Shown: positions 19,367 to 27,346 of the stretch, in pieces
Layout: every line of letters begins with the position of its first letter
How positions within the stretch are numbered: position 1 is the first letter of the stretch
Assembly: GCF_900176205.1 (NCBI RefSeq)
Contig: NZ_LT859959.1
Coordinates: 7,119,001 to 7,183,000 of the forward strand
DNA from: Bradyrhizobium sp. ORS 285
GTDB lineage: Bacteria > Pseudomonadota > Alphaproteobacteria > Rhizobiales > Xanthobacteraceae
Direction of reading: 5' to 3'
Length of the DNA: 64,000 nt
Notes under the pieces: generated by a model
Told to the model about the DNA's origin: nothing
The model's database searches: none
The model's input: the letters and a program-made list of their open reading frames with translations, nothing else
Program-made: the position numbers and the translations under genes

Positions 19367-19396
19367 TTATGGGTCCCGGCTCAGGGCCGGGACGAC
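19367..19396. repeat. single arm of the 30-bp TTATGGGTCCCGG repeat (family F)
   Basis: Matches the right arm of the 30691-30812 element at 29 of 30 positions. A degenerate partner with CTGGGACCCATA lies near 19300. Confidence 0.65.
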
Positions 19397-19482
19397 GGCG
19401 AAGGTTGGCGAGGCGGCTGGGCTCCATCGAAGCGGGTTGGCTTCATTGGAGGGCGGTGAACTTCGCAGCAACAACGCGCCGC

Positions 19483-20457
19483 TCAGCGCAGCTCCACCAC
19501 CGCCTTCTTCGACAGATGCTGGCCGAGGAAGGTCGCGTCCCAGTTGGTGAGGCGGACGCAGCCGTGGGATTCGGTCTTGCCGACCTTGGAGGGCTCGGCG
19601 GTGCCGTGGATGCCGTAGCCGTTGCCGATGGAGAGGCCGATCCAATAGGAGCCGACGGGGTTGTTGGGGCCGGGCTTGATGGTGAAGGGCTTGCGCGCCT
19701 TCACGCCCTTGAACTTGTAGTCGGGGTTGTAGCGGTAGTTCGGATTGGCATCGATCGAATCGACCTTGAAGCTGCCGACCGGCGTCGGCTTGTCGTCGCT
19801 GCCGACGGTGGCGGGAAACACCGCCACCGGCTTGCCGTCCTTGTCGAAGGCCTGCACCGTCTCGGTCGCCTTGTCGATGTCGAGCCTGGTGATCTCCGGC
19901 ACCGTCTCGTCCGGCTTGAGCACGTTGGCGACGGCGATCTCCTCGCCTTCCTTGTCGAACTTGCTGTTGGGATTGAGCGCCGTCAGCAGCGACTCGCTCA
20001 TGTGAAACTTTTCCGCCAGCGCCTCGCGCGGCGAGGTGTAGCCGAGCCGCGGCAGGTCCTTCATGTCCTCCATGCGCTTCGGCAGCTTCTTCAGGAACGG
20101 TTCCTTCACGTCGTTGCGGGTGATCTTATAGGTGACGATCGCCGGTGCCTGGTCCTGGCGCAGCGCGTCCCACAGCTCCGGCGTCAGCTTCGATCCGCTC
20201 GGCTGGCCCTTGGCGCGGGCGAAGGCGTCGAGCGCCTTGCGGGCGTTGTCGCCGAAGCGGCCGTCGATCTCACCCGGCGAGACATGGGCGCGGTCGAGCA
20301 GCACCTGGGCGCGGATCGCCACCGGATCGATCTTCTCCTCGACAGGCCCGCGCTTGCGCAGCTCGGCGCTGTTGACAGCGTCGGCGGTCAGCTCCGCGGC
20401 GCGGGCGGGCATCGCGAGCGCAGCAAGGAGCAGGAGCGGTATCCAGGGCCGAAGCAT
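19483..20457 (-). CDS. L,D-transpeptidase (YkuD/ErfK family), secreted
   Basis: 324 aa from the ATG at 20457, giving a signal peptide (LRPWIPLLLLAALAMPARA). Residues about 50-95 form a peptidoglycan-binding-type helical module (ISPGEIDGRFGDNARKALDAF-like). The C-terminal YkuD domain has the catalytic motif IHGTAEPSKVGKTESHGCVR, with His and Cys placed as in active enzymes. The enzyme should form 3-3 peptidoglycan cross-links or attach proteins to peptidoglycan in the periplasm. It stands alone and is divergent from the orphan adaptor gene. Confidence 0.93.
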   Translation of the reverse strand: MLRPWIPLLLLAALAMPARAAELTADAVNSAELRKRGPVEEKIDPVAIRAQVLLDRAHVSPGEIDGRFGDNARKALDAFARAKGQPSGSKLTPELWDALRQDQAPAIVTYKITRNDVKEPFLKKLPKRMEDMKDLPRLGYTSPREALAEKFHMSESLLTALNPNSKFDKEGEEIAVANVLKPDETVPEITRLDIDKATETVQAFDKDGKPVAVFPATVGSDDKPTPVGSFKVDSIDANPNYRYNPDYKFKGVKARKPFTIKPGPNNPVGSYWIGLSIGNGYGIHGTAEPSKVGKTESHGCVRLTNWDATFLGQHLSKKAVVELR

Positions 20458-20655
20458 GATTCGTGATCCTATCAGGCGGGAAACGGCATCAACGTGGCGG
20501 CGGGGGATAAGTTCGGACTGATGGCTGTGGGCGCTGAACGTCACCAGGGGCTGCCGCGACTATGCAAGAAGACGGGTCTGCTGGCCCGGCGGCCGCGCGT
20601 CTGCTATCTGCCGCGCAAGGCCAGCTCGATGAATGGGTCTCAAGGATCGGTTCGC

Positions 20656-21516
20656 ATGGGAAAGTCCGGACTTGCCATTATGGCCATCGCCGTCATGGCG
20701 CTGACGCAGGCGGCGGCCGCGGCTGACAACGCCGACGCGCCGAAAGGCGCCGCGGTCAGCGTGCTCAAGGCCAGCAAGGCGTGCTTCGACAATACGGTCG
20801 AGGTGTCCGGCCTGGTGCTCGCCCGCGACGAGACGGCGGTGCGGCCGGACCGTCCGGGGCTCAAGGTGGCCGAGGTGTTGGTCGATGCCGGCGACACCGT
20901 CACGGCGGGACAAAATCTGGCGCGGCTGACGCCGCCCGAGGGCGGCACGATCATGATCCAGGCGCCGGTCGCCGGCACCATCCTGACCTCGACCGCGACG
21001 ATCGGCGCGTTCGCCTCGGGACGCGGCGAGGCGCTGTTCTCGATCATCGCCCGCAACGAATACGACCTGGTCGGGCTGGTGCCGTCGGCGCAGATCGGCA
21101 AGCTCGCGGTCAACCAGACGGCGCGGATCCGCATCGTCGGCGCCGGCGAGCTCGACGGCAAGATCCGCCGCGTCGCGCCGACCGTCGAGCCGAACAGCCA
21201 GCTCGGCCAGGCCTTCATCGCCATCACCGGCACGGCGAAGCTGCTGGCCAATTCGTTCGGCCGCGCGATCATCAAGATCGGCCAGAGCTGCGGCGTCGCG
21301 GTGCCGCTGACCGCCATTCTCTACGACGCCGACGGCACCGTCGTGCAGGTGGTGCGCGCCCAGCGCATCGAGACCAAGCGCGTCGAGATCGGCCTGATGG
21401 CCGGCGGCCAGGTCGAGATCAAGGACGGCCTCGCCGAAGGCGACGTCGTCGTCTCCCGCGCCGGCGCGCTGCTGCGCGAAGGCGACCCGGTGCGTCCGGC
21501 GATGGCGAGCAATTGA
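20656..21516 (+). CDS. orphan efflux adaptor-like protein (HlyD/MFP family)
   Basis: 286 aa from the ATG at 20656 (CAAGGA 10 nt upstream), which starts a signal peptide ending near TQAAAAADNA. It resembles the RND adaptor at 14218-15144 over its whole length: the KASKACFDNTVEVSGLV segment, lipoyl halves around EVLVDAGDTVTAGQNLARL and APVAGTILT, and the C-terminal GLAEGDVVVSRAGALLREGD. It has no permease or outer-membrane gene beside it. It may serve the pump encoded 5.5 kb away, or an unlinked one. The first in-frame ATG (20494) would precede the signal peptide by 54 residues and is unlikely. Confidence 0.82.
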   Translation: MGKSGLAIMAIAVMALTQAAAAADNADAPKGAAVSVLKASKACFDNTVEVSGLVLARDETAVRPDRPGLKVAEVLVDAGDTVTAGQNLARLTPPEGGTIMIQAPVAGTILTSTATIGAFASGRGEALFSIIARNEYDLVGLVPSAQIGKLAVNQTARIRIVGAGELDGKIRRVAPTVEPNSQLGQAFIAITGTAKLLANSFGRAIIKIGQSCGVAVPLTAILYDADGTVVQVVRAQRIETKRVEIGLMAGGQVEIKDGLAEGDVVVSRAGALLREGDPVRPAMASN

Positions 21517-21840
21517 GGGGCGAGACGTTGCCGGGCTGACGGGTACGGCGCCACCCTCCTTTGGAGAAGGAGGTCGACGCGCGGTTGGTGTGGAGCGTCA
21601 CGCGGGAGGTGGTTGTGTCTCGCTTCACCACCAAACCAGCTATCTGATAACTGCTATCCTTACGGCGACTAACCTGCTGCCGGCGAGGCTGATTGACACC
21701 GTAGCCAACGAAGATTGGCAAGCGATGAGGGCGGATGCCTGCCGCCCCTTAGGCCGAAGCTGCTTATGCCTCCTCCTGGACCCGAGTGCTACAAGCACGG
21801 CGCCCCGCCGATCCAGCAGGTAAATCACATAAGCGATTAG
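21517..21840. other. intergenic region with one hairpin
   Basis: 324 bp between convergent genes. CCTCCTT-TGGAG-AAGGAGG at 21555-21573 forms a 7-bp stem but no T-tract follows. Nothing else is recognisable. Confidence 0.5.
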
Positions 21841-22524
21841 CTAGTGCCAGTTGCGGCTGGTCGGTGCAGGAACCTCACCGGTTGCTTGCTTGGCGGCGCT
21901 CACGAGCTGCTGGGCAAGCATCGCTTCCAGCATCGTTTCCAATGCGCTAACATCGGGTGCGCCGGCGTTCAATTGCGCATCGGCCGCCTCGAGCGCGTCA
22001 TAGTACGGCCTCTTATTGCCAGCGATCTGCTCGGGGATAGTCGGCGCACCCGGCAACAAGCTGTCCAGCTTGATGCTCATCACCACATAGGACACTGCAC
22101 GGGCTGTTCGGCCATTGCCGTCGGCAAAAGGATGAATCCAGTTAAGTTTCCAGAGCACATACGCCGCGAGATGCAGTGCTGAAGCCGTGGCCCAGTTGTC
22201 ATTGACGTAATCGCAGAGATGTTCGATTTCCTCAGATACGAACGCAGCTTCAGGGGGTTGGTGCCTGCTGCCCTGGATTGTAACGGGAGTGTTTCGCCAC
22301 GTCCCCGCAAGCGGATGGATGCCAGCAAGCGCGGCCGTGTGCAGTTGAAGGATCTGACTCGAACGCAGGCGGTAAACCCTCTCCTTGTCCTTCACAAACG
22401 AACGAATCATTTCCAATGCGAGATCGAACTGGCGAAGGCCGTTCTCGGCCTCGCGCCTTGCGATTTCATCAGGATCATTGAGGAGCGGTGCGGCCTCGGC
22501 TACGCTGTGCCTGTCCTCAACCAC
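21841..22524 (-). CDS. Fic-domain protein (AMPylase-type toxin)
   Basis: 227 aa starting at a GTG 6 nt after the antitoxin stop. The Fic core has the complete active-site motif HPFADGNGRTAR (catalytic His131, then D-GNGR-xR), which transfers AMP or another nucleotide moiety to target hydroxyls. The flap region (about residues 75-100, NTPVTIQGSRHQPPEAAFV) is also typical. No inhibitory (S/T)xxxE(G/N) helix is evident inside the protein. This fits a class I Fic inhibited by a separate small antitoxin, which the upstream gene supplies. Base composition looks slightly less GC-rich than its neighbours. Confidence 0.88.
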   Translation of the reverse strand: MVEDRHSVAEAAPLLNDPDEIARREAENGLRQFDLALEMIRSFVKDKERVYRLRSSQILQLHTAALAGIHPLAGTWRNTPVTIQGSRHQPPEAAFVSEEIEHLCDYVNDNWATASALHLAAYVLWKLNWIHPFADGNGRTARAVSYVVMSIKLDSLLPGAPTIPEQIAGNKRPYYDALEAADAQLNAGAPDVSALETMLEAMLAQQLVSAAKQATGEVPAPTSRNWH

Positions 22525-22530
22525 GACCGT

Positions 22531-22704
22531 TTACTCGCGGCCATACAGCTTCTTATCGAGGTCGGCAACCATTTGGCGCGTGATCCGCTCATTCTCGATG
22601 TTGGTATTGCCATAGGCAAAGCTACGGCGCTGTTCGCCGAGTTGGTCGGGGGTCATCTCAATCTGGCGAGCGCGCTCAACAAGTTCTTTCAGATCATTCG
22701 TCAT
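22531..22704 (-). CDS. small Fic antitoxin (VbhA-like class I inhibitor)
   Basis: 57 aa from the ATG at 22704, preceded by GCAGGAGA. The segment RRSFAYGNTNIENERITRQ resembles the inhibitory helix of class I Fic antitoxins, with an E-N pair in place of the usual E-(G/N). The canonical Ser/Thr four residues before the Glu is not exact, so the motif is degenerate or shifted. It lies directly upstream of the Fic gene (6-nt gap), the standard antitoxin-toxin order. It is predicted to be a cytosolic protein that blocks ATP binding in the Fic pocket. Confidence 0.72.
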   Translation of the reverse strand: MTNDLKELVERARQIEMTPDQLGEQRRSFAYGNTNIENERITRQMVADLDKKLYGRE

Positions 22705-22736
22705 TGAGCATTCTCCTGCCGTCAACCGATCATAGC

Positions 22737-22751
22737 GAACGCTGTACGTTC
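22737..22751. promoter_or_regulatory. palindrome GAACG-N5-CGTTC upstream of the antitoxin-Fic operon
   Basis: A 15-bp dyad 33 nt before the antitoxin start. A second dyad, GTTCC (22759-22763) / GGAAC (22778-22782), follows. It is a plausible operator or promoter element for the module, but no binding protein is known. Confidence 0.35.
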
Positions 22752-22782
22752 TTGTAAAGTTCCCAATTTCCCGTAAAGGAAC

Positions 22783-23216
22783 CGTACGCGTGCATGAAAC
22801 ATCTATGTGACTCGGCCGCCGAAGTCATCGGCTTACGACGAAAGATTTGGGTTTGTGGCAGACCCTACTCCGAGCGCGGCGCGTTCAGCGCCGCCAATCC
22901 TAGTCAAGAGTAAACTAGCGCCCACGCACGTAAGAGCTGGTGATCTTCCCATCACACGCTTCCATCAGGAGCCGACGTTGCTCGCGATCTGCTCCTGCGG
23001 TCCACATACTGGCAGCGTCTTTCAGGGGTGATCCCGTCGGTGAAATCGAGGATCGAAGCAGCAACGTGCTTCGTGATCTGCCCTTACGGAGTCATGATAC
23101 TTTCTACGATGACCGTGTGGGTACCCTCAGGCAGCGGGCACGTAACTGAGGTGCGCCGGAAGGCGTAGAAGCCGTAAATTTCTGAATCCGGGATACAATG
23201 GGGACGGAGGAGAACC
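22783..23216. other. intergenic region, no feature recognised
   Basis: About 430 bp between the antitoxin promoter area and the end of the second caspase-like gene. Short ORFs are present but none has coding character or a ribosome-binding site. Confidence 0.5.
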
Positions 23217-24080
23217 TCAGCTGCCCGCGTTCGCCACGTCGGCGCTGAGGCGGACGTCCTCGACCAGCGAGGACGACACCATCGGCACCTGCTCGCCATC
23301 CGTGCTGCGCGCGATGGCGTTGCGGGTCTTGGTGAAGACGGCCTCCGCGCTTGGGCTACGGCCGAGCTGGTTGAGCAGCTCGGAGACCAGCATGCTGTTG
23401 CTGCGATCACGGGGGTCGTCGAGCACCTTGCCGGGCGTGGCCGACGACAGGATCAGCGCGTTGGCGGGGGCATTGATCGGCGCCAGCCCGTGCGAATAGG
23501 AGCGGAAGCGGCGCTCATAGGGATTGCGGCGGGAGGCATCGACCACGACCAGCTTGGCGCGGGCGCCCTGCTCGCGCACGGCGTCGAGCAGACCCTCGAT
23601 GCTGGTGCCCTCGCGGCGCACGTCGGATTCGCGCCAGATCTTGGCGTCGACCGGGATCATGTAGCTCTCGCGGCCGGCCTGGATCGCGTAGCCGCCGAAG
23701 AACAGCATCACCACCGAGTCCGGCCTGATGCGCGAGGTCAGCCGCGCGACCGCACGCGCCATGTCCTCCTTGGTCGCGTCCTCGACGACGTCGACGTCGA
23801 AGCCATCGCGGCGCAGCGCGCCGGTGAGCGCGCGCGCATCGTTGATCGGCTGCGCCAGCGGCGCATTGGCATCGGGATAATGCGCATTGCCGACGACGAG
23901 CGCGAGGCGCGCGGCGTTGCCGGACGTGGCGGTGCTCTGCTCGGTCGCGGCCGTCTTGCCGCCGTCGGGCACGCGCTTGTTCAGGGCAGCATGCGCGCCG
24001 AGCGCGAGCGACACCGTGCACAGAAGCGCGGCGGCGATCACGGCCGAACGGCGAGAGAGAGAAGTCTGCCCTGCGGTCAT
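23217..24080 (-). CDS. second caspase-like (C14) protein with YS in place of the HC dyad
   Basis: 287 aa from the ATG at 24080, which begins a signal peptide (RRSAVIAAALLCTVSLALGAHA); the longer frame upstream has no support. It is a paralogue of 16137-17606: LALVVGNAHYPDANAPL, then MLFFGGYAIQ with Tyr131 at the catalytic-His position, then VVDASRRNPYERRF with Ser183 at the catalytic-Cys position. The 12-residue stretch DASRRNPYERRF is identical in the two proteins. It lacks the proline linker and TPRs. It is predicted to be periplasmic and non-proteolytic; partners are unknown. Confidence 0.88.
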   Translation of the reverse strand: MTAGQTSLSRRSAVIAAALLCTVSLALGAHAALNKRVPDGGKTAATEQSTATSGNAARLALVVGNAHYPDANAPLAQPINDARALTGALRRDGFDVDVVEDATKEDMARAVARLTSRIRPDSVVMLFFGGYAIQAGRESYMIPVDAKIWRESDVRREGTSIEGLLDAVREQGARAKLVVVDASRRNPYERRFRSYSHGLAPINAPANALILSSATPGKVLDDPRDRSNSMLVSELLNQLGRSPSAEAVFTKTRNAIARSTDGEQVPMVSSSLVEDVRLSADVANAGS

Positions 24081-24441
24081 CACGTCAATCCTGGTCCGAG
24101 CCGATCCAGTCGGTCCAAAGGGTCGCACCCTTTGGTCGCGCCGGCGCCTCTGAGGTTTGAGGGGTTGCGAGACGATGTGTCGTCGAATTGCGCGCAATTT
24201 GCGGCGCCGCAACGAAGAAAGGCTTAACCCGATCACGCCACGAGGGCAACATCGGAACACCATTGACTTATCAAGCACTTGGAATTTAAGGCAAATTTAA
24301 CCATGGCACCGATCTCCAAAGGACCCCGGCGGGACCGCTCGGCGGCCACATTGCCGCCAAATCCACAGCCCGCGCAGTGATGCCGGTCACGTTGTCTTTG
24401 GCCGCGCCGCATGTCAGTTTGAACGTCAATTTCATCGGTGC
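24081..24441. other. divergent intergenic region
   Basis: 361 bp, AT-richer near 24255-24300 (CATTGACTTATCAAG...AATTTAAGG), which may hold the promoter of the rightward gene. No clear operator was seen. Confidence 0.4.
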
Positions 24442-26244
24442 ATGCGCGTGACGAGCCGTTTGCCGGCGTTTCGAGCAGCACATGCCGTCCGTCCCGCCCC
24501 GAACCCGCGAGTCCCGACGTTGAGTTTGCAATATTTCGCCGGAGCGGCCTGTCGCGCGCTCATGGCCCGGAAGGATGGCCCCTCGCTGTACGAGGTCTGC
24601 GATCCCATCCTGCGCCAGCCCGGCCACGGTGACCCGCATCTGTCGAAATTCTATCAGACCGCGCTCGGCAACCCCGCGCTGCGCACCCTGCTGCGCCGCG
24701 CCGGCCTGCCCGAGCTGAACGATCCCGTTCGCCTCAATGCGCTGCGCCAGGCACTGGTTCTGGCCCGCGACAATCCGACGCCGGACTGGGAGGCGGTCGG
24801 CCGGCCGGTTGCCGAACTGGTCGACAGCGTGGCCTTGAGCCACCCGGCCCCGCCGCGCCGGACCGGCACCGTGGCGATGCCGCCGGCCGGCGAGATCGAC
24901 CGGGTGATCCGCGGCTGCGGCGCCGACCTGCTCGGCTCGTTCGGCCGCAACGGCTTCATCCCGACCTACGCCGCGTTCAACCTGATCGGCGATCCCGATA
25001 TGAAGGGGCGCGAGGTCACGATGGCGCTGCAGGGGCTGGACGCGCGCGGCTACAAGAACTCGACCTTGCTGTTCAACCTCGCCCGCGTCTTCATTGCCCG
25101 CTCGCCAGCCGCCGCGGTGATCAATCCGCCCTGGCGCGGCATCGCCGAGCCGATGTGGGAGCCGGTGCAGATCCGGCACCGCTCGGCCTATTACGACGCG
25201 TTCTTCACCGAGGCGCTGCTGAGCTATCTGGAGACGGGCCTCGCCTCGTCAGAACAGACCGGCGCAGCGCGCGGCGCGATTTCGGCGATGGTCGAATTCT
25301 GCCTCAAGACCAGCCGTGAGGAGGTCCGCGGCGCCGACGGCAACAGCTACAACGTCGTCACTGCACTGGCGCCGCACCCGCATCCGCGGTTCTCGCGCTT
25401 CTTCACCCAGATCAAGCAGGACCTCGGCTTCGGCGTCTACGTGCCGGATTGCGACACAACGGCGTGCTCCTTCTCCGCCGCGACGCAGGCCGGCTCCGAT
25501 GATCCGATCCTCGACCAGCCGCTGGTGGATTTCTATGCCGGCTATCAGGTGCGCGCGGGCAGCAACGAGCCGCGCGTGACCGTGCCGATCAACGACAATA
25601 TCGACTATGAGGGCGGCGTCGCGACCTGGATCGACAGCATGGCCGGCGAGCGGCCCTACGGCAACGACCTCGATCCGACCTTGAATCTCGACGTGCTCGA
25701 GGTGTCGTTCCGCAACCTCACGCGCTGGCAGATCCTGGAAACGCAGGCGCGGCTGGACTTCGTCCGGTGCATCATCGGTTTCCAGCTGCGGCTGGTGACG
25801 AGCGGCGCCTTCGCCGATCCGCGCGCGCACATCTATTATCTACCGGAGCTGTACTGCGCCTATTTCGGCCGCTGCTATCACGCCTTCATGGCGCTGCCAC
25901 CGGCCGCACGGCAGGCGATCGACCCGGATGGCGCGTTCGAGCTGATCCGCGTGCGCGTGCTGGCCTATGTCGAGGACGAACTGGTCGGCCGCGAGATGAA
26001 CCCGTTCGACGCCGCGCTGGCGCTGATCGCCCTCGGCCATCTCGGCGGCAATGCCGCGAGCTTCGCGCCGGCGGTGCATTGCATCGTCGCAAGCTTTGGC
26101 GAAGGCGGCCGGCGGCATCCGTATCGCGCCTATGAATGGAACAAGATGAAGACCCCCACGCGCATTCTGGTGGGTGGCCCGGAGGTCACCTCGGCCTTCG
26201 TGCTGATGGGCTTGGCGCTGGCGCGGCGGGTGTCCGTGCGCTGA
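24442..26244 (+). CDS. conserved-looking 600-aa protein of unknown function
   Basis: Up to 600 aa. The true start is uncertain: ATG at 24442, or an internal ATG at 24562 (MARKDGPSLYEVCD). I recognise no family. The protein is soluble and largely alpha-helical in appearance, without a signal peptide or clear TM segment except a short hydrophobic C-terminus (TSAFVLMGLALARRVSV). Features seen: a CxxD/C-rich patch YVPDCDTTACSFSAAT near the middle, and YYLPELYCAYFGRCYHAF. It also has an acidic NDNIDYEGGVATWIDSMAG that could bind a substrate or metal. Codon use is strongly coding. It stands alone, so the context gives no function. Confidence 0.8.
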   Translation: MRVTSRLPAFRAAHAVRPAPNPRVPTLSLQYFAGAACRALMARKDGPSLYEVCDPILRQPGHGDPHLSKFYQTALGNPALRTLLRRAGLPELNDPVRLNALRQALVLARDNPTPDWEAVGRPVAELVDSVALSHPAPPRRTGTVAMPPAGEIDRVIRGCGADLLGSFGRNGFIPTYAAFNLIGDPDMKGREVTMALQGLDARGYKNSTLLFNLARVFIARSPAAAVINPPWRGIAEPMWEPVQIRHRSAYYDAFFTEALLSYLETGLASSEQTGAARGAISAMVEFCLKTSREEVRGADGNSYNVVTALAPHPHPRFSRFFTQIKQDLGFGVYVPDCDTTACSFSAATQAGSDDPILDQPLVDFYAGYQVRAGSNEPRVTVPINDNIDYEGGVATWIDSMAGERPYGNDLDPTLNLDVLEVSFRNLTRWQILETQARLDFVRCIIGFQLRLVTSGAFADPRAHIYYLPELYCAYFGRCYHAFMALPPAARQAIDPDGAFELIRVRVLAYVEDELVGREMNPFDAALALIALGHLGGNAASFAPAVHCIVASFGEGGRRHPYRAYEWNKMKTPTRILVGGPEVTSAFVLMGLALARRVSVR

Positions 26245-26272
26245 GTCGAGCCTTCAGCCGCAACGACGGTCA

Positions 26273-26301
26273 GCTCCCCTCCCCCTTGCGGGGAGGGGAG
26301 C
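26273..26301. terminator. GC-rich hairpin downstream of the 600-aa gene
   Basis: 12-bp arms, GCTCCCCTCCCC and GGGGAGGGGAGC, with a 5-nt loop, 28 nt after the stop. There is no T-tract. The same arm sequence recurs in the repeat at 31613-31777, so it may be a repeat acting as a terminator. Confidence 0.45.
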
Positions 26302-26458
26302 GCACCGCCGCCGTGGTTAACAGGCCCGCTTTCTCAATTTATCAGCCCCACCATCGCGCGAAGTTGAGCAATTCAGGTAATCACGGCGCTGGAACCGCGG
26401 GACAATCCGCCGCACAATCACGGGAATTGTCCATCCCAAGGATGACCCGCGCCCGTTC

Positions 26459-27184
26459 ATGTCGATGAAACCCGCTCTGCTCGCGCTACTCCTGCTGCTC
26501 CCATCCGTCGCGTCCGCCGCCGACATCACCGGCATCGCCAAGGTCCGCGAAGCCGATAATGTCGTGATCGGCACGACGCGTGTCCGGCTCGGCGGGATCG
26601 ATGCGCCCTCGGTCGATCAGCTCTGTCTCAACCCGCATGGCGAGCGCTGGACCTGTGGCGTCGCTGCGCGGGACGAGCTGATCAAGCATGCCGACGGCAA
26701 GAGCTGGGTGTGCCATCCGCGCTCGATCGACCGCAGGGGACGCCAGGTGGCGCGCTGCGATGTCGATGGCGAGGACATCCAGAAATGGCTGGTGCGCAAC
26801 GGCTGGGCGCTGGCCTACCGCACGATCTCGCACGACTACGAGCCTGACGAAGCCGAAGCGCGCGCCGCCAAGGCCGGGATGTGGCAGGGCGCGTTCATCG
26901 CGCCGTGGGACTGGCGCGTGCGCAACAAGAAGACCACCATCCTCGGCGCGACCAAGCCGCCGGAGGGCGCGCGCAACATCCTGCTCGCCTCGGCATCGGG
27001 CCCCGTCGCGCCCTCGCCGGACTGCACCATCAAGGGCAACGTCAACGGCGCCGGCGAGTGCATCTATCATACGCCCACCAGCCGCTGGTACGCGCAGATC
27101 AAGATGCATGTCGCCAAGGGCACGCGCTGGTTCTGCTCGGTCGAGGAGGCCGAGGCCGCCGGCTGCCGCGAGACCCGGCGCTAG
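26459..27184 (+). CDS. secreted thermonuclease-like (SNase domain) protein
   Basis: 241 aa with a signal peptide (LLALLLLLPSVASAADI). Residues about 22-150 form the SNase OB-fold: VRLGGIDAPSVDQLC, GRQVARCDVDGEDIQ and WLVRNGWALAYR match the family's core strands and helix. The usual catalytic Arg of micrococcal nuclease falls near RRGRQVARC, so activity is possible but unproven. A C-terminal Cys-containing module (about 180-241, DCTIKGNVNGAGECIYHTP and RWFCSVEEAEAAGCR) follows. It occurs in many rhizobial SNase-like proteins and may bind DNA or another ligand. The predicted location is periplasmic or extracellular. Confidence 0.85.
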   Translation: MSMKPALLALLLLLPSVASAADITGIAKVREADNVVIGTTRVRLGGIDAPSVDQLCLNPHGERWTCGVAARDELIKHADGKSWVCHPRSIDRRGRQVARCDVDGEDIQKWLVRNGWALAYRTISHDYEPDEAEARAAKAGMWQGAFIAPWDWRVRNKKTTILGATKPPEGARNILLASASGPVAPSPDCTIKGNVNGAGECIYHTPTSRWYAQIKMHVAKGTRWFCSVEEAEAAGCRETRR

Positions 27185-27346
27185 ACCCGGCACGCAGGCC
27201 GGCGGGCATGCCAGCCCCCCGGCTTCTCCGGCTTTCCTTATGCCGCCGCGCCACGTAAAACTGCCGTGAAGCTACCTTGGGTCCGCCGCGTGCCAGGACC
27301 CGTCTCCATCCCAATCGCAAGACCACATCGCCTGAGGACATTGACA

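Noticed and set aside
21555..21573. hairpin CCTCCTT-TGGAG-AAGGAGG as a terminator
   Set aside because: Short stem with no T-tract; kept only as a note in the intergenic entry.
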